Position numbers and translations under genes: made by a program
NCBI GenBank assembly: GCA_938048185.1
Contig: CALIVT010000021.1
Span: 1-50,496, forward strand
Direction of reading: 5' to 3'
Length of the DNA stretch: 50,496 bases
Origin: an uncultured Arenicella sp.
Lineage (GTDB): Bacteria; Pseudomonadota; Gammaproteobacteria; Arenicellales; Arenicellaceae
The notes under the pieces: model-generated
Database searches by the model: none
What the model saw: the letters and a program-made list of their open reading frames with translations, nothing else
Told to the model about the DNA's origin: nothing
Shown here: piece by piece, positions 1-10,047 of the stretch
Layout of the letters: every line of letters starts with the position of its first letter
How positions within the stretch are numbered: the first letter of the stretch is position 1

Positions 1-193
1 GGTAGTAGGGTGTGTCGCTAATCGAAATGATTGTCTCTCTGGCTTGAGTCATCCTAACTCTCCTTTGTCCTTTGATTTATAAGAGTCTCAGATTGTAGAA
101 AAATTCACAAGCATTAGTTGTGGCTGTCCGGTTAGATCTTATTTTTGTCAGTTGCGTGGCGATCCATGTTCAGACTTTGAGACGGGTGTCCAC

Positions 194-223
194 TATTGGT
201 TCCTATTGGTTCCTATTGGTTCT
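194..223. repeat. 10-bp direct repeat, three copies
   Basis: The unit TATTGGTTCC occurs three times head to tail (the last copy has one changed base at its end). It lies just upstream of the integrase remnant in DNA with no intact gene. The first 255 bases otherwise show nothing that I can assign. Confidence 0.7.
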
Positions 224-255
224 TCATTCACTGCCGACACCATTCCAAATACTGA

Positions 256-507
256 GACAAGCGACTTCGAGATGGCAAAATACGACCTTATAAATCAGCT
301 AAAGTTTGGGATTACACCCTCGAGCGAACGGGCATTACTAATCTCAAATTTCACGTTCTTAGGCACGTAGCAACCAGTCATTTTGTAGAAGCTGGCTTAT
401 CTGATCAACAGGTATTCGCGATCACAGGTCATAAGTCGATGCGGATGCTTAGACGGTATGCGCATTTAAGAAACGAAGGCTGGGCAGTCCAGTTTCCTAA
501 ATGCTAA
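256..507 (+). pseudogene. C-terminal remnant of a tyrosine recombinase (integrase)
   Basis: An open stretch of about 83 codons, with no start codon of its own, encodes the catalytic end of a phage-type integrase. The read includes H-V-L-R-H (the HxxR box, from about 352), then ITGHKS (the second histidine) and MLRRYAHLR with the nucleophile tyrosine, ending at TAA 505-507. Spacing between the motifs is normal for the family. The N-terminal arm-binding and core-binding parts are missing; a stop at 253-255 lies upstream in the same frame. This is a dead fragment. It marks the left side of the polymer cluster as a site of past mobile-element activity. Confidence 0.8.
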
Positions 508-640
508 AAACGACAAAGTGCGAACCGTACCTCTAACAGACAAAGCCTACGCCACCATCAAAGAAGTACTCGAGTTCCCATCCCGACCAGAAGTTTTGAG
601 GTGTGTTACATTTTTTCTGATAATAGAAAATGGCCGATAA
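494..640 (+). pseudogene. Internal integrase fragment, out of frame and out of order
   Basis: In the next reading frame, directly overlapping the end of the C-terminal remnant, the translation NAKNDKVRTVPLTDKAY resembles the 'K-x-x-K-x-R-x-V-P-L' strand that lies near the first catalytic arginine region in the middle of tyrosine recombinases. In an intact protein this would come before the HxxR...Y block, but here it follows it. Two decayed integrase copies or a rearranged one would explain this. The similarity ends near 580, and the rest of the frame to the stop at 638-640 is unrecognised. Confidence 0.5.
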
Positions 641-712
641 CAAGGTATATATTTAAGTTTAAGCAAAATAAACCATGTGCTTTGTTCATATAGTTATCAT
701 GACGGATTGCGA

Positions 713-3700
713 CTACAGTTGTTTGACCAGCCAACCGCCTTTTTGGCGCTTGGTGAGCGCCTGCAGCTCGATTGCGGCCTTTGCACGGCTGATACGGTAA
801 GTTGCGAGATCTTGGTATATTAGATCCGCTTTTTTTCGCCTCTTTACCGCGTCGCCAAGGTCTATGAATTGTTCTATGTAAGCAACAGTTATTTCGAACC
901 ACTTATTTTTATTACTAGGGCTTTCCGATATTGAAAGGGTTGTTTCGTCCGTCGATTTTGATTGAATTTTAAGAATGGTCTCGACAATGTCTGCCTGCGC
1001 TGATTTGGCTTGAAACATTGGCGAGGGCTGATGTATTTGCAATTGCTGCACAACATAGTTGCTCGATAGCAAACCAAATTCTTCGAACGCTCGCAATTCG
1101 CCTAGTGCTTGTGTTAAGACATGTTCATCATCGCCATGCAGTCGTTGACAAGCGTTATGGCAGCGTTCCCATGCTTGCCATCGGTAGACAAAATCCAAGC
1201 CGGTACCTTTGATGTTCTGCATGCCCATTATGCGATTAGTTAGCCCGACTGGCGTAAGTTCCGCTATTTTCTGTATGATTTCATCACCGCTGATTAGTGG
1301 GTCATAGATATGATGAACACGTCGAAAAAAAGCCTGTTTGATCTGGTTAATAAATCGGGTGTTGGCAACCTCGACGTCTAACTCAGGGAGATCAGCGACA
1401 AATTGCGTAAACTCTAGCAGCTCACTGTGCCAATGAGTTATTTGGGTCGCAATACCTAGCTCATGTTGCTGTATTGAGTGTTCAACACATATCTTACTAC
1501 ACAGTTCAGTATTACCTCGCGCAAGCAAGGTGAGGTCTTCATTCGATAGCGAAATTGAAAGCGCTGCAAACATCGCTTCTAAACGAACGCTGATGTGTTG
1601 CTCCTTGGTCGGGATTCGAAATCGTTTGGCGGTAGTTACACAGGTTTGCTTCGCCAACTTAACGTCGGGTTCGTCTGGATCTAAGGATTGCCAGATTGAA
1701 AAGCTCTCAAAACTTTCCTGCCAAGCTTCGTGTAAAAACATTTCAAAGCCATCAACGTTCGTGCCAATAATCACGTGCTGGTCTGCGGAGACATCGTTGA
1801 CCAATAGCGATGCGAATACCTTTGAGCGCGGCACTCTATCAGCTCGGTTGTTCACCACGGTAGATACCCAAATATGCGGGTCTTTATCAATGTCGTGCTG
1901 GTCAAACCCCATTCGTCGCCAATTGCCTAATGCACCGAGGCGTTCGTTGGCGGAGTTACCCATAATATATTGCAAGGTACGGTCATCGACTTTTGATGCT
2001 GGGTAGGTTTTTAACACGCCTAAATCAAGCACCACATTGTCTGCCATTGTGCGTAGAGAAAATGCTCGATCAATGCCAAGTTGTTCCGACATGGAAGCGA
2101 CTAAGGCGATATTGTTTGGGTGTTCTTCGTATGGGAATCGGTTAATAATGTCGTCGGTAACCGTGCCCATTTCACGCCAAGTCACTGGAACCGACTTTGT
2201 TTTTAGGCGATCAGCGGCATTACGCAATATCGGGTACATAATTTCTTCAGAGGTGATTAAGGTTGACTTAGGCGGAATAAATTCAGTCATTACCTCTGGA
2301 ATATCGATTCCAGCGGGGCCTTGTACATCTTCATGGTCTGGATAAGTATTGGTGATGGTGGCGATATCGTCACGCATCCAATGCCGTTGTAATATATGCA
2401 CATAAGCTGGCGTTAAGCCCATGCACTCCCACAGAAAAACATCCGCTTTTAGTTTACGAGCAAGCTTCATTAAATTAACTTGTTCCCAAATACTAGCTTT
2501 GTCATACGGCCGAAACAGAAACATCTCGTTAAGGTTTTGGTGAGAGTTTCCCTCTAAAAACATCGCTTCGCAGCCTGTTGTTTTCGAGATAACATTTAGG
2601 CCCAAGCCATTAAAAACAGCGGCCTTAAGCCGTTCCGTTCCAGATTTTCCGCGTGTACCCCAGCCGCCAATCGACAAAGGTATTGCTGCTCGCGCGCGAT
2701 TCATTTGGACATTAATCAACGCGTGTTTACCCATAAACAGGGCACAAAACCCGCCTAGAAAAATCCACAAATGCATAATGCTGTTTGAATATATTGAGAA
2801 GAAATATTCTTTAATGTCCGTCCAGAGCAGTGCAATACTTGGCAGGGTGACACTAGCGATCGAAGACTTAGGGAAAAACTGCGCCAAAGATGGATGCGGG
2901 GGGTAAGCTTGGCCACACGGGTCGGTATAACCGCGTAAGCGAAAGGCGAACCCAAGGTTTGAAACCTCTTGTAAATAAGTGTCTGGCTTGTGTGGAGCAT
3001 CATCACTCCAATTGCGCAATTTTGAAAATTCACTGTAAAGCCATATTAAGCGCCAACGAGCACGCAAACGCGCGATGAAACCAGAGGGCGGGTAAATCGC
3101 TGTAATGCCTTCACTGGTATATATCTCAATTGGCTGGGTTGGCCAGCCTTGATCCAGACTGGATATCAGTTCGTCGACTAGGGGCAGATAATTGCGCGGC
3201 CCGTCTTCCGCGGTGATGTTAACGGGTTCCCCTGGCACTTTGGTACGGGTTTGTTCAGCTAAGCGATTGGATGGCACCGACATGGTGCCGTAAAATACGC
3301 GGCCGACCATATGTTTATGGCCCTGACGTTTATCGGTCGCTGAATTTCTGAATTCATAAATCATCCGCCAGAACCGAAATCGAAATCTGTACCAACGACT
3401 TATCTTTAGTGAGTCTGTCTTGGGTGTTACGTCTAGGCCAAAGTCTTCTTGCGCTATCACGCTAAGAATGCGTCCAAGATCTTCTTTACCTAGGCCATTC
3501 AGGGCTTGGCTGCGAATTTTTTGCTGTTTGCTCAGCGGTAAGTGTTGAACCGCATTCTGTAGTTCGCTAAATTGATCACGTCTTTGCGGCCCACCCGCGT
3601 GCACCCAAACGAATTCTCGAGCGTTCGCAGCCCACCGGCGTACCTTGAGATTCGTGCTGTTAATATGCAAACCAGAGATAAGCGGTTCAAAGGTGGTAAA

Positions 3701-4879
3701 CCAATCCGTTTGTAGCGTTTGATCATTCAGCTGCGACATTTGTGCCGCAATCGCAGATGTTGTGTCTAACAGACTGCGAAGGCAGAACTCATCTTTTTCG
3801 TTCTCATATAACTCTATTAAACTGTTTTTAGTATTTTTAGCAGCCGATATATCAGTGCTTACCAGACTAGGCAGAGCCAATAGGGCAGTTGCGCGAACTT
3901 GCGACACGGGCTCGTATTTTAAACTTTGTTTTATTTGCAGTATGGCGGCTTCTGTGGGGACTAACGTTAGGGAGCGCAGGGTTTCTTGTCGTACAAAATC
4001 GCTGACGTCCTCGGCGAAGTAATGCAGCAGATGGGATGCCTTTTGTAGACGAGTGAAGTTCTGACAAATTAAGTTAGCAATGGTCGCGCGGACAAAAAAA
4101 TCATCTTCTGAACGCTGTTTTTTTTCTGAGTTTAATCGTCTATTTTCAGCGATTTCTGAAAACTCAGTGATGGCGTAGAGGCACAGAGTTTTGAGCGCCG
4201 CGTTTTGTAAATCGACATCTTGGTTTGAGTCTTGTGCAAAGCGGAATACCATTTGTTTAATATCAGCCGAAAGCAACTGTACTTGTGTTTCCGTATTGAC
4301 GGACCTGGCAATTCCACAAAGTGCATTAACGGCCGCAGTTTTTACCCGCGTATCGCCTTGGTAGAAAAGTAAATTTTCTAGTTGCTCATTTATATTGAGG
4401 TCATGCCAAATTTCAATGGCAGATGCGCTATCCATAAGCTGATCATCTATCAAACGGTTGAACAGATGGCTGACACGACCCAGTAGGTAGATTAAGGACC
4501 GTTCAGCATCACCAATCTGTTTTTTAACACGGTCGTTTAACGCTTCGGCGTCGAGATAGCGTGTCAGTGCTTTTCTGTCGTGTTTAAGTTGGCGTTTCGT
4601 TGCGCCTAGTTCTTCCGAATATTCTATGAGCAGTCGATTTTTACCGTCCCCTTGATTGGCTACCCGTATGCGTTTTCTAAATCTCGTATTGCGTTGTTTT
4701 AGCCTTTCAATAAGGCGGGCTTGATCATTTATTACGCTCAGAAAATATTCAAGGCTATCACTGGCGGATAACTCATAAGAGAGACGGCGTTTAAATTCAC
4801 CCGCATAGAACTCGGCCTTGGTACGAAATACACGTCGGTCGATTTCATTTAAGTTTTCAAAGAAGTCGGTATGTCGCAT
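713..4879 (-). CDS. pgsB: CapB/PgsB-like amide ligase fused to HEAT-like repeats
   Basis: Probable ATP-dependent ligase that adds glutamate (or a similar amino acid) to a gamma-linked polyamide, as in poly-gamma-glutamate capsule synthesis. About 1388 residues, against roughly 400 for Bacillus PgsB. Residues ~90-180 are charged and helical; ~180-360 look like HEAT-type helical repeats; ~700-720 is a membrane segment. The Mur-ligase-like core follows: P-loop GTRGKSG at 741-747, KTTG at 766-769, WECM at 817-820, and DHEDVxGP at 848-855, which matches the DHMDVMGP block of Bacillus PgsB. About 350 further C-terminal residues are unrecognised. ATG at 4879 is preferred (GGAAG upstream, 5 bases after the previous stop) over a GTG at 4930, which overlaps the upstream gene. 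It is the last gene of the operon. Ligase family sure; exact substrate inferred. Confidence 0.85.
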   Translation of the reverse strand: MRHTDFFENLNEIDRRVFRTKAEFYAGEFKRRLSYELSASDSLEYFLSVINDQARLIERLKQRNTRFRKRIRVANQGDGKNRLLIEYSEELGATKRQLKHDRKALTRYLDAEALNDRVKKQIGDAERSLIYLLGRVSHLFNRLIDDQLMDSASAIEIWHDLNINEQLENLLFYQGDTRVKTAAVNALCGIARSVNTETQVQLLSADIKQMVFRFAQDSNQDVDLQNAALKTLCLYAITEFSEIAENRRLNSEKKQRSEDDFFVRATIANLICQNFTRLQKASHLLHYFAEDVSDFVRQETLRSLTLVPTEAAILQIKQSLKYEPVSQVRATALLALPSLVSTDISAAKNTKNSLIELYENEKDEFCLRSLLDTTSAIAAQMSQLNDQTLQTDWFTTFEPLISGLHINSTNLKVRRWAANAREFVWVHAGGPQRRDQFSELQNAVQHLPLSKQQKIRSQALNGLGKEDLGRILSVIAQEDFGLDVTPKTDSLKISRWYRFRFRFWRMIYEFRNSATDKRQGHKHMVGRVFYGTMSVPSNRLAEQTRTKVPGEPVNITAEDGPRNYLPLVDELISSLDQGWPTQPIEIYTSEGITAIYPPSGFIARLRARWRLIWLYSEFSKLRNWSDDAPHKPDTYLQEVSNLGFAFRLRGYTDPCGQAYPPHPSLAQFFPKSSIASVTLPSIALLWTDIKEYFFSIYSNSIMHLWIFLGGFCALFMGKHALINVQMNRARAAIPLSIGGWGTRGKSGTERLKAAVFNGLGLNVISKTTGCEAMFLEGNSHQNLNEMFLFRPYDKASIWEQVNLMKLARKLKADVFLWECMGLTPAYVHILQRHWMRDDIATITNTYPDHEDVQGPAGIDIPEVMTEFIPPKSTLITSEEIMYPILRNAADRLKTKSVPVTWREMGTVTDDIINRFPYEEHPNNIALVASMSEQLGIDRAFSLRTMADNVVLDLGVLKTYPASKVDDRTLQYIMGNSANERLGALGNWRRMGFDQHDIDKDPHIWVSTVVNNRADRVPRSKVFASLLVNDVSADQHVIIGTNVDGFEMFLHEAWQESFESFSIWQSLDPDEPDVKLAKQTCVTTAKRFRIPTKEQHISVRLEAMFAALSISLSNEDLTLLARGNTELCSKICVEHSIQQHELGIATQITHWHSELLEFTQFVADLPELDVEVANTRFINQIKQAFFRRVHHIYDPLISGDEIIQKIAELTPVGLTNRIMGMQNIKGTGLDFVYRWQAWERCHNACQRLHGDDEHVLTQALGELRAFEEFGLLSSNYVVQQLQIHQPSPMFQAKSAQADIVETILKIQSKSTDETTLSISESPSNKNKWFEITVAYIEQFIDLGDAVKRRKKADLIYQDLATYRISRAKAAIELQALTKRQKGGWLVKQL

Positions 4880-4884
4880 AACGC

Positions 4885-7800
4885 TTATTCGCTTCCAAAT
4901 TTTTTGTCGGTTGAGGTATTCTCTAGCCACCAGTTTCTGACTGAGCGAAAGCGGTACTCTCCAGGTCGAAAATCATGAAGTTGCTGGCCTGCGTGTTGAA
5001 ACCACCCGAGGTTAAGCCACCAAGATACATCTTTGCCATTAAAATTATATTGAGCTCGAACTCCAAGCTTAAGGTTGGAGTTATTCGAGAACGGCAGTGG
5101 CCAGTCCCCAGATACTCTAAGGTCATTTCGAGTAAACGCATTATCGCGGTTTTGATCTTTGAAAAATCGACGATTTATCAAATTGATATCGAATGATCGT
5201 CGCTTAACATACGCCCGCCACCCGAGTTGTACGCTATTGCGGTCAATTGTGGTTAAACCCTCGTTTAAAACGACCCCAGCATCAGCGTATAGTTGAGAAT
5301 CTAGGCGATTGCGGTAGGTCCAACGTTGAGAAAGGCTCGCGCCATGTTGATGGTGTTCTTTATAAAGGCTCCAGACATCAGGGTCGACCAAGTCAAAATT
5401 CGATACTTGGTCGAGAGTTCTGGCACGTTTCCATAAATCGAAACGTGTGGTCAATCGATGGCGTTGAGACGGTTCCTTTTGATAACCCAGCCGGGCAATA
5501 AGCCGTGTGCTAGTAATATCTCCTTGGTTTGCTTGGCTGTCCTGATGCCATGACTCAAGCGTAGCGCCCCAACTAAGACCATTTGAAGTCCTGATCGGTT
5601 GGTGGTCATAGCGTGCTGAAAGCTGAAAGACGTCGGCTTGGGTATAATGTCGGTAACGCCCATCGAGACTAAAGCTGTCGCCACGCTCATTGTTGCGTTG
5701 GCGTGCGAAGCCATGCAGTTCCGTGTAGTTTGTTAATAAATCCACAAAAGACTCAAAGTCATCGTCACCATTTTGTCGGTCGGCATGCGTCAATTCCATT
5801 CCAAAGGTGAAGGGTCTAAAGCCAAGTTTATTCGGTTCAATAAATAAATTGTGGCCGTTGGCTTGGGGGGTACCACCGTAATCATTGAGGGACTTGAATT
5901 CTTTGAATATTGACGGTTGGCTATAAGTGCTTTGTTTCCTATTAAGCGTATGCGCTCGACTTAAACTGGTATCAATTGTTCCGTCTAAGGTTGCGAGTAT
6001 ATCCGTAACTGTCGGCGAATCAGCAGCGCCACCTGGGCGGTAATTTTCTTGTAAAACGTAAAATCGATACAGTGCTTGTGACTGGCCTGAAGCTTTGAAT
6101 TTCAGAGTCTGCCAGCCTTTGTGGATGTATTGCTCTTTGATCAAAACACTGTCACCAACGCGTCGTATACTTTTGAGCCACTGTGGGCCGAACACCTTAA
6201 CTAAAACAGGTTGATCTGCTGTCGCAACCTGGTATGTGCGCGTTTGAGCTGAGGGCGAGCGATTGGCGAGCTTGTTGCTTGGTTCGAATGAAATTGACAA
6301 TGAGTCATCATTGTTTTGCGGAGCTAACCAAATTTTTATATCGTTGTTTCCACGTGCAATTTCCAAATTCCGGGTGCTAGGAACTCCCGTTTCCAGAGTA
6401 ACTGAGCTTGGTTTGTTACCTGAAACTTTTATCCACACGGTTACCGAACGAGCCTTATCGAACCCTGTTTTATCAACCTGCAGAACAACACTCCTGGTGT
6501 TCGCGTTATCGCTATAGAAGCTAAACCCTTGAACCGAGTCACCAGTTATTCGATAGGGCGAGTTTAATGAAGTTGTGCTTAGCTGCTTGCGTTGTTGGGC
6601 AAGGGTCGTTAGCGGAATATCGATGCTATCTTTGAGCTTGATTGATCCCGCTGGACTTTGCATATCTCTTAATTCTCGCCAGCTCATAACTTCAAAAACA
6701 CTGGATCGAATGCCAGGCCGGGTAAGTCGAAGTGAAGGGTTGTTGGCCAAGTTTAGCAAGCTCGCTGCCGAAGCTATATCGCGCTTATCAAGCCCCTTAG
6801 TGAGGTCGTCAACACAGGAAACGACCAGTGGCTTATCGAGATTGCACGTTTGGATTGGTGACTGGATATTCATGATCGTAGCAGCACTTGTTCGTGCTTT
6901 GAATGCAATGTGCTCGATGCTAAGCGGTCGATACCAAGATGATTGCGCTAAAAACACTGATCGGTTTTCACTACAATTGTGTGATAGGTTGCCTCGCAGG
7001 TCGGCACGGTTTTGAGCTTGAACAGTATTTAGTTCGATACCGGCTTTATCTACGGTGTCGTTGCTCTCTGACTGCATTTGCAACAGAGAAAGAGGGTCTT
7101 CAAGTCGTTCTAGATAGACTATCGATGGTTGGTCTGCGGTAATGGTAAGTACTCCGGCTTGGTGGAATTCCTGATCGATTGGCAGAGCACTCACAATGCC
7201 GATAAAATGCTGGTTTACAGCATCTGAATTTAGTTGAACGTCTTGCATAGCATCATGATGGGCGTTAAACCACCATCTCGTTCTTGCATGGTTGGCAATA
7301 GAGTATGCTCGATTTACTTGGTCATTACGCAGATGTATTTGTGTGAAAAGGTGTTGTCCCCCAGCACCGTTCAAACTTGAAATTGGTGCAACTTTAATTC
7401 GGTAGCGCCCCAGTTGATTACTAACAAGCTGTATCTGCTTATTTCGGTCAACTAGAAACGCGTCGATCTTCAAGTTGGGCCGTTCGACGTTATTTAAAAG
7501 CACATGGTGGTCATATACACGAGCAGGGCGGTTATTGCTTTTCCAATAGCCGAAGCGTCCCAACACCTGAGTTTGTTCAGCCGTTGTTACTTTAGAATAC
7601 GGTGTTCGATTTTTTTCAGTAACCGCTTTAGGGCTAGGAGAGTTGATAGTTCTGTATACATCTCTTAGGTTTGCAAAGTCTGAATTTAGATCTAATTGTG
7701 TGTTTTCAATAAGTTTATGCGCACCTTGATCATCGAGGGCAGCGATGCTTGTTAACAAGTCATATTGCTCTGTTGCTTGTGACAACTTCGGTATTACTTT

Positions 7801-10047
7801 GATTAGCTCAAACTTTCCCGTTTTGGACAATACCCATAATAACTGTTCGTGAATCAACGGCAAAATTCGTGTGTCTTCGTATATCGCCGCTAACATGATT
7901 TGTTCTAAACGAAACAGACTGAGTTTTTTATCGGCGCCTGAGTAAAGCAGGTCAATTGCGTGTTGGCGATAACCTAGGTTGGGATTGTAAAGTGCCGTTC
8001 CACTAAGATAGTTGATCGCCATCTCAGGGTTATCAGACTCAAACATCTTCTTTAAGCTGCTTAGCCATGAGTCGTCGTTCTGTTCGAAGCGCGTCATGCC
8101 TCCTTTGCCGCTTATCCGGGTAGGTCTTTGCAGTTTCTGAGAAATCGCTAACCAAGATTGTTGTGCGCTTTTATACAAACGAGCCCAAAGTATGAGTTCA
8201 GTTTGTTCTTGTTGCGGTAGGTTTTCAAGTACCTCTAACAGTTTTGATTTATCGCGGAGGCTAGTGGCTTCAATGTTTTTTAGTGTTTTAAAAGCACGGG
8301 TTAGTTGTTTCAGGCCCCGAGTTTCAGGCGCAGTGAGTAGTTTAGAGTCATTTAGGATTGAACGATATGTGAAATCGCGCAGTGATACCCAAATACTAGA
8401 GCGAGACTGTACATTGTTGGCCTTATCATGGTTGGGTTTCTGAACGAAAATACGGGCGAATTTAGTATCTTGAGGTGCGTGGATATACGCGATGCCGGTA
8501 GTGACAGTTGGGGCTTTCTCTCTAAAACGCGCAAACGCGGCACTCTCGCTAACATGCGCGCTGTGATCCTGATCTATGCTGGTTTCGAGAAAAGTAGACA
8601 GTAAATTTGGCCGATCGTGCGAATCTATTAAGCGTCTAGCAATTAACCAGTGTGTTGGTAGCGACTGATCAAATTGTACGCTCAAAGGTATTAGTTCGTC
8701 AGAACTATTTTCCAGGGCAACTTCTAATTCCAGTTCTCTTCCTACTCGGTTATCTGGAATCGTAAAAGTGTGCTCGCTGATGTCTTGGTTGAGCTGGTAA
8801 AACTGGCCTAACACCAACTTTTGGTAATTTGAATAGGAATTTTCACGGCTAAAAAAGAGTTCGTTTAACTCTTTCTTTAAGGTTGTACCTTTTGTTGAAT
8901 AAAGCGTCTTAGATGGAACTGAGTTGGAATAGGGGTATAAGCCACGTCGGCGCAGATACGTATTGTTGTTATCCGAAAGGTTGAGGTTAACCGGAAGCTG
9001 CAAAGAACGTAGTACTGTGTACCATTTTTGCTCCATCGTAGCCTCACCAGCACTCGAAGAGTCATTCCGCTTTAAATTAGGTCTGTTGACGTCAAATAAA
9101 TAGTCACTTGACCGATTATTTAGTAAACCGAGGAAACCATTATGCGATGATCTCAGGCGAATTGTTTGCCCCTTATTTAACTCGATAATCGTTGAGTTTT
9201 TAAAGCCGAGTACTAGGGCGCATTGAGATATATATTTTTGATAAATATTGGGGTTCGCGTAGAATTTTTGCGATTGTTCGGGTTGCCCGTCAACTGACCA
9301 GTTCAATTCCACATTGAGGTTCGTTGTGTTTGCGAGGGTGCTGAAATCGGTATAATAATCCAGTTTGATACGCTGTTGGTATTCTGCTTTGTACTCAAAA
9401 TACGCATGCTGTTGTAAGGAAAATAGGTGCTTCTTTTCTTTGCGTGGGTAGACATCAATAAGAACAAAGTCTTCTAGGGTTGACCCCTGATCTATCCATT
9501 CATCATCAGAATTCAATTCGTCATAATGCTTAATGAATATTTTAAATTTCTCTGACAGACTGTCAGCACGCAACATTAACCAGACCGGTCGAGATAGATT
9601 GTTTTGATACAGCAGGTAATCGCTCCGCCATTGTTTGTCAGCTTGTTCTCTAAAAACACCACGGCCTTGCGCCACATGAATTTTGATCGGTATGGGTTTG
9701 TGAGTGCCAGTCTGGTGTGATGTTTCGCGTTCAAATTTTAGACTTTGCCCAGGAGTAACCTTGATATATATGGGACGCGCGGGGCTTATGCGAATTGTAT
9801 TGTTCGAAAAAAAATGTTGTGGTTCGCCATCCCTTTGATAATGAGGTTGATTCACGTCTATTTCGTGAACCGGTAAACTTTGCCAACTAGGGTTAGCTGC
9901 TGATTGTTTTTGAAATTTTGGCTTGTGTTCTGAAAATGGTGTTGGTTTATTTACATTTGCTTGAGCAAGTGCGCCAAGCACATATAAATTGCTGCTTAAC
10001 GCAAGGGACAAGAGTAGTAAGCGTAATTTTGAGGTCACCGTTATCAA
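4885..10047 (-). CDS. Giant exported solenoid plus outer-membrane barrel protein, probable polymer exporter
   Basis: About 1720 residues. It begins with a signal peptide (lysine/arginine, leucine-rich core, likely cleavage after ALAQA). Residues ~30-560 are beta-rich; ~575-790 form an alpha-helical, TPR-like solenoid; ~800-1380 are again beta-rich. From ~1405 to the end come repeated alternating polar/hydrophobic strands rich in Tyr, Trp, Phe and Arg with short turns, typical of an outer-membrane beta-barrel. The layout recalls PgaA and BcsC, in which a periplasmic TPR arm feeds a barrel that secretes a polymer. The start is uncertain: TTG at 10047, whose bases overlap the TGA of the preceding gene, GTG at 10038 or TTG at 10077. 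Position between the hydrolase and the ligase fits polymer export. No homologue recognised by name; the role is inferred from architecture. Confidence 0.65.
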   Translation of the reverse strand: MITVTSKLRLLLLSLALSSNLYVLGALAQANVNKPTPFSEHKPKFQKQSAANPSWQSLPVHEIDVNQPHYQRDGEPQHFFSNNTIRISPARPIYIKVTPGQSLKFERETSHQTGTHKPIPIKIHVAQGRGVFREQADKQWRSDYLLYQNNLSRPVWLMLRADSLSEKFKIFIKHYDELNSDDEWIDQGSTLEDFVLIDVYPRKEKKHLFSLQQHAYFEYKAEYQQRIKLDYYTDFSTLANTTNLNVELNWSVDGQPEQSQKFYANPNIYQKYISQCALVLGFKNSTIIELNKGQTIRLRSSHNGFLGLLNNRSSDYLFDVNRPNLKRNDSSSAGEATMEQKWYTVLRSLQLPVNLNLSDNNNTYLRRRGLYPYSNSVPSKTLYSTKGTTLKKELNELFFSRENSYSNYQKLVLGQFYQLNQDISEHTFTIPDNRVGRELELEVALENSSDELIPLSVQFDQSLPTHWLIARRLIDSHDRPNLLSTFLETSIDQDHSAHVSESAAFARFREKAPTVTTGIAYIHAPQDTKFARIFVQKPNHDKANNVQSRSSIWVSLRDFTYRSILNDSKLLTAPETRGLKQLTRAFKTLKNIEATSLRDKSKLLEVLENLPQQEQTELILWARLYKSAQQSWLAISQKLQRPTRISGKGGMTRFEQNDDSWLSSLKKMFESDNPEMAINYLSGTALYNPNLGYRQHAIDLLYSGADKKLSLFRLEQIMLAAIYEDTRILPLIHEQLLWVLSKTGKFELIKVIPKLSQATEQYDLLTSIAALDDQGAHKLIENTQLDLNSDFANLRDVYRTINSPSPKAVTEKNRTPYSKVTTAEQTQVLGRFGYWKSNNRPARVYDHHVLLNNVERPNLKIDAFLVDRNKQIQLVSNQLGRYRIKVAPISSLNGAGGQHLFTQIHLRNDQVNRAYSIANHARTRWWFNAHHDAMQDVQLNSDAVNQHFIGIVSALPIDQEFHQAGVLTITADQPSIVYLERLEDPLSLLQMQSESNDTVDKAGIELNTVQAQNRADLRGNLSHNCSENRSVFLAQSSWYRPLSIEHIAFKARTSAATIMNIQSPIQTCNLDKPLVVSCVDDLTKGLDKRDIASAASLLNLANNPSLRLTRPGIRSSVFEVMSWRELRDMQSPAGSIKLKDSIDIPLTTLAQQRKQLSTTSLNSPYRITGDSVQGFSFYSDNANTRSVVLQVDKTGFDKARSVTVWIKVSGNKPSSVTLETGVPSTRNLEIARGNNDIKIWLAPQNNDDSLSISFEPSNKLANRSPSAQTRTYQVATADQPVLVKVFGPQWLKSIRRVGDSVLIKEQYIHKGWQTLKFKASGQSQALYRFYVLQENYRPGGAADSPTVTDILATLDGTIDTSLSRAHTLNRKQSTYSQPSIFKEFKSLNDYGGTPQANGHNLFIEPNKLGFRPFTFGMELTHADRQNGDDDFESFVDLLTNYTELHGFARQRNNERGDSFSLDGRYRHYTQADVFQLSARYDHQPIRTSNGLSWGATLESWHQDSQANQGDITSTRLIARLGYQKEPSQRHRLTTRFDLWKRARTLDQVSNFDLVDPDVWSLYKEHHQHGASLSQRWTYRNRLDSQLYADAGVVLNEGLTTIDRNSVQLGWRAYVKRRSFDINLINRRFFKDQNRDNAFTRNDLRVSGDWPLPFSNNSNLKLGVRAQYNFNGKDVSWWLNLGWFQHAGQQLHDFRPGEYRFRSVRNWWLENTSTDKKFGSE

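Noticed and set aside
121-193. End of an IS3-like insertion sequence
   Set aside because: The GTGTCCAC and GGCTGTCCGGTTAG words look like transposon ends, but no matching inverted end or transposase is found.
152-370. 72-codon open frame at the left end
   Set aside because: It overlaps the integrase remnant in another frame, includes the 10-bp repeats and has no recognisable features.
713-4879. Peptidoglycan Mur ligase or folylpolyglutamate synthase
   Set aside because: The fold superfamily is shared, but the ECM and DHEDVxGP blocks and the CapC neighbour match CapB/PgsB specifically.
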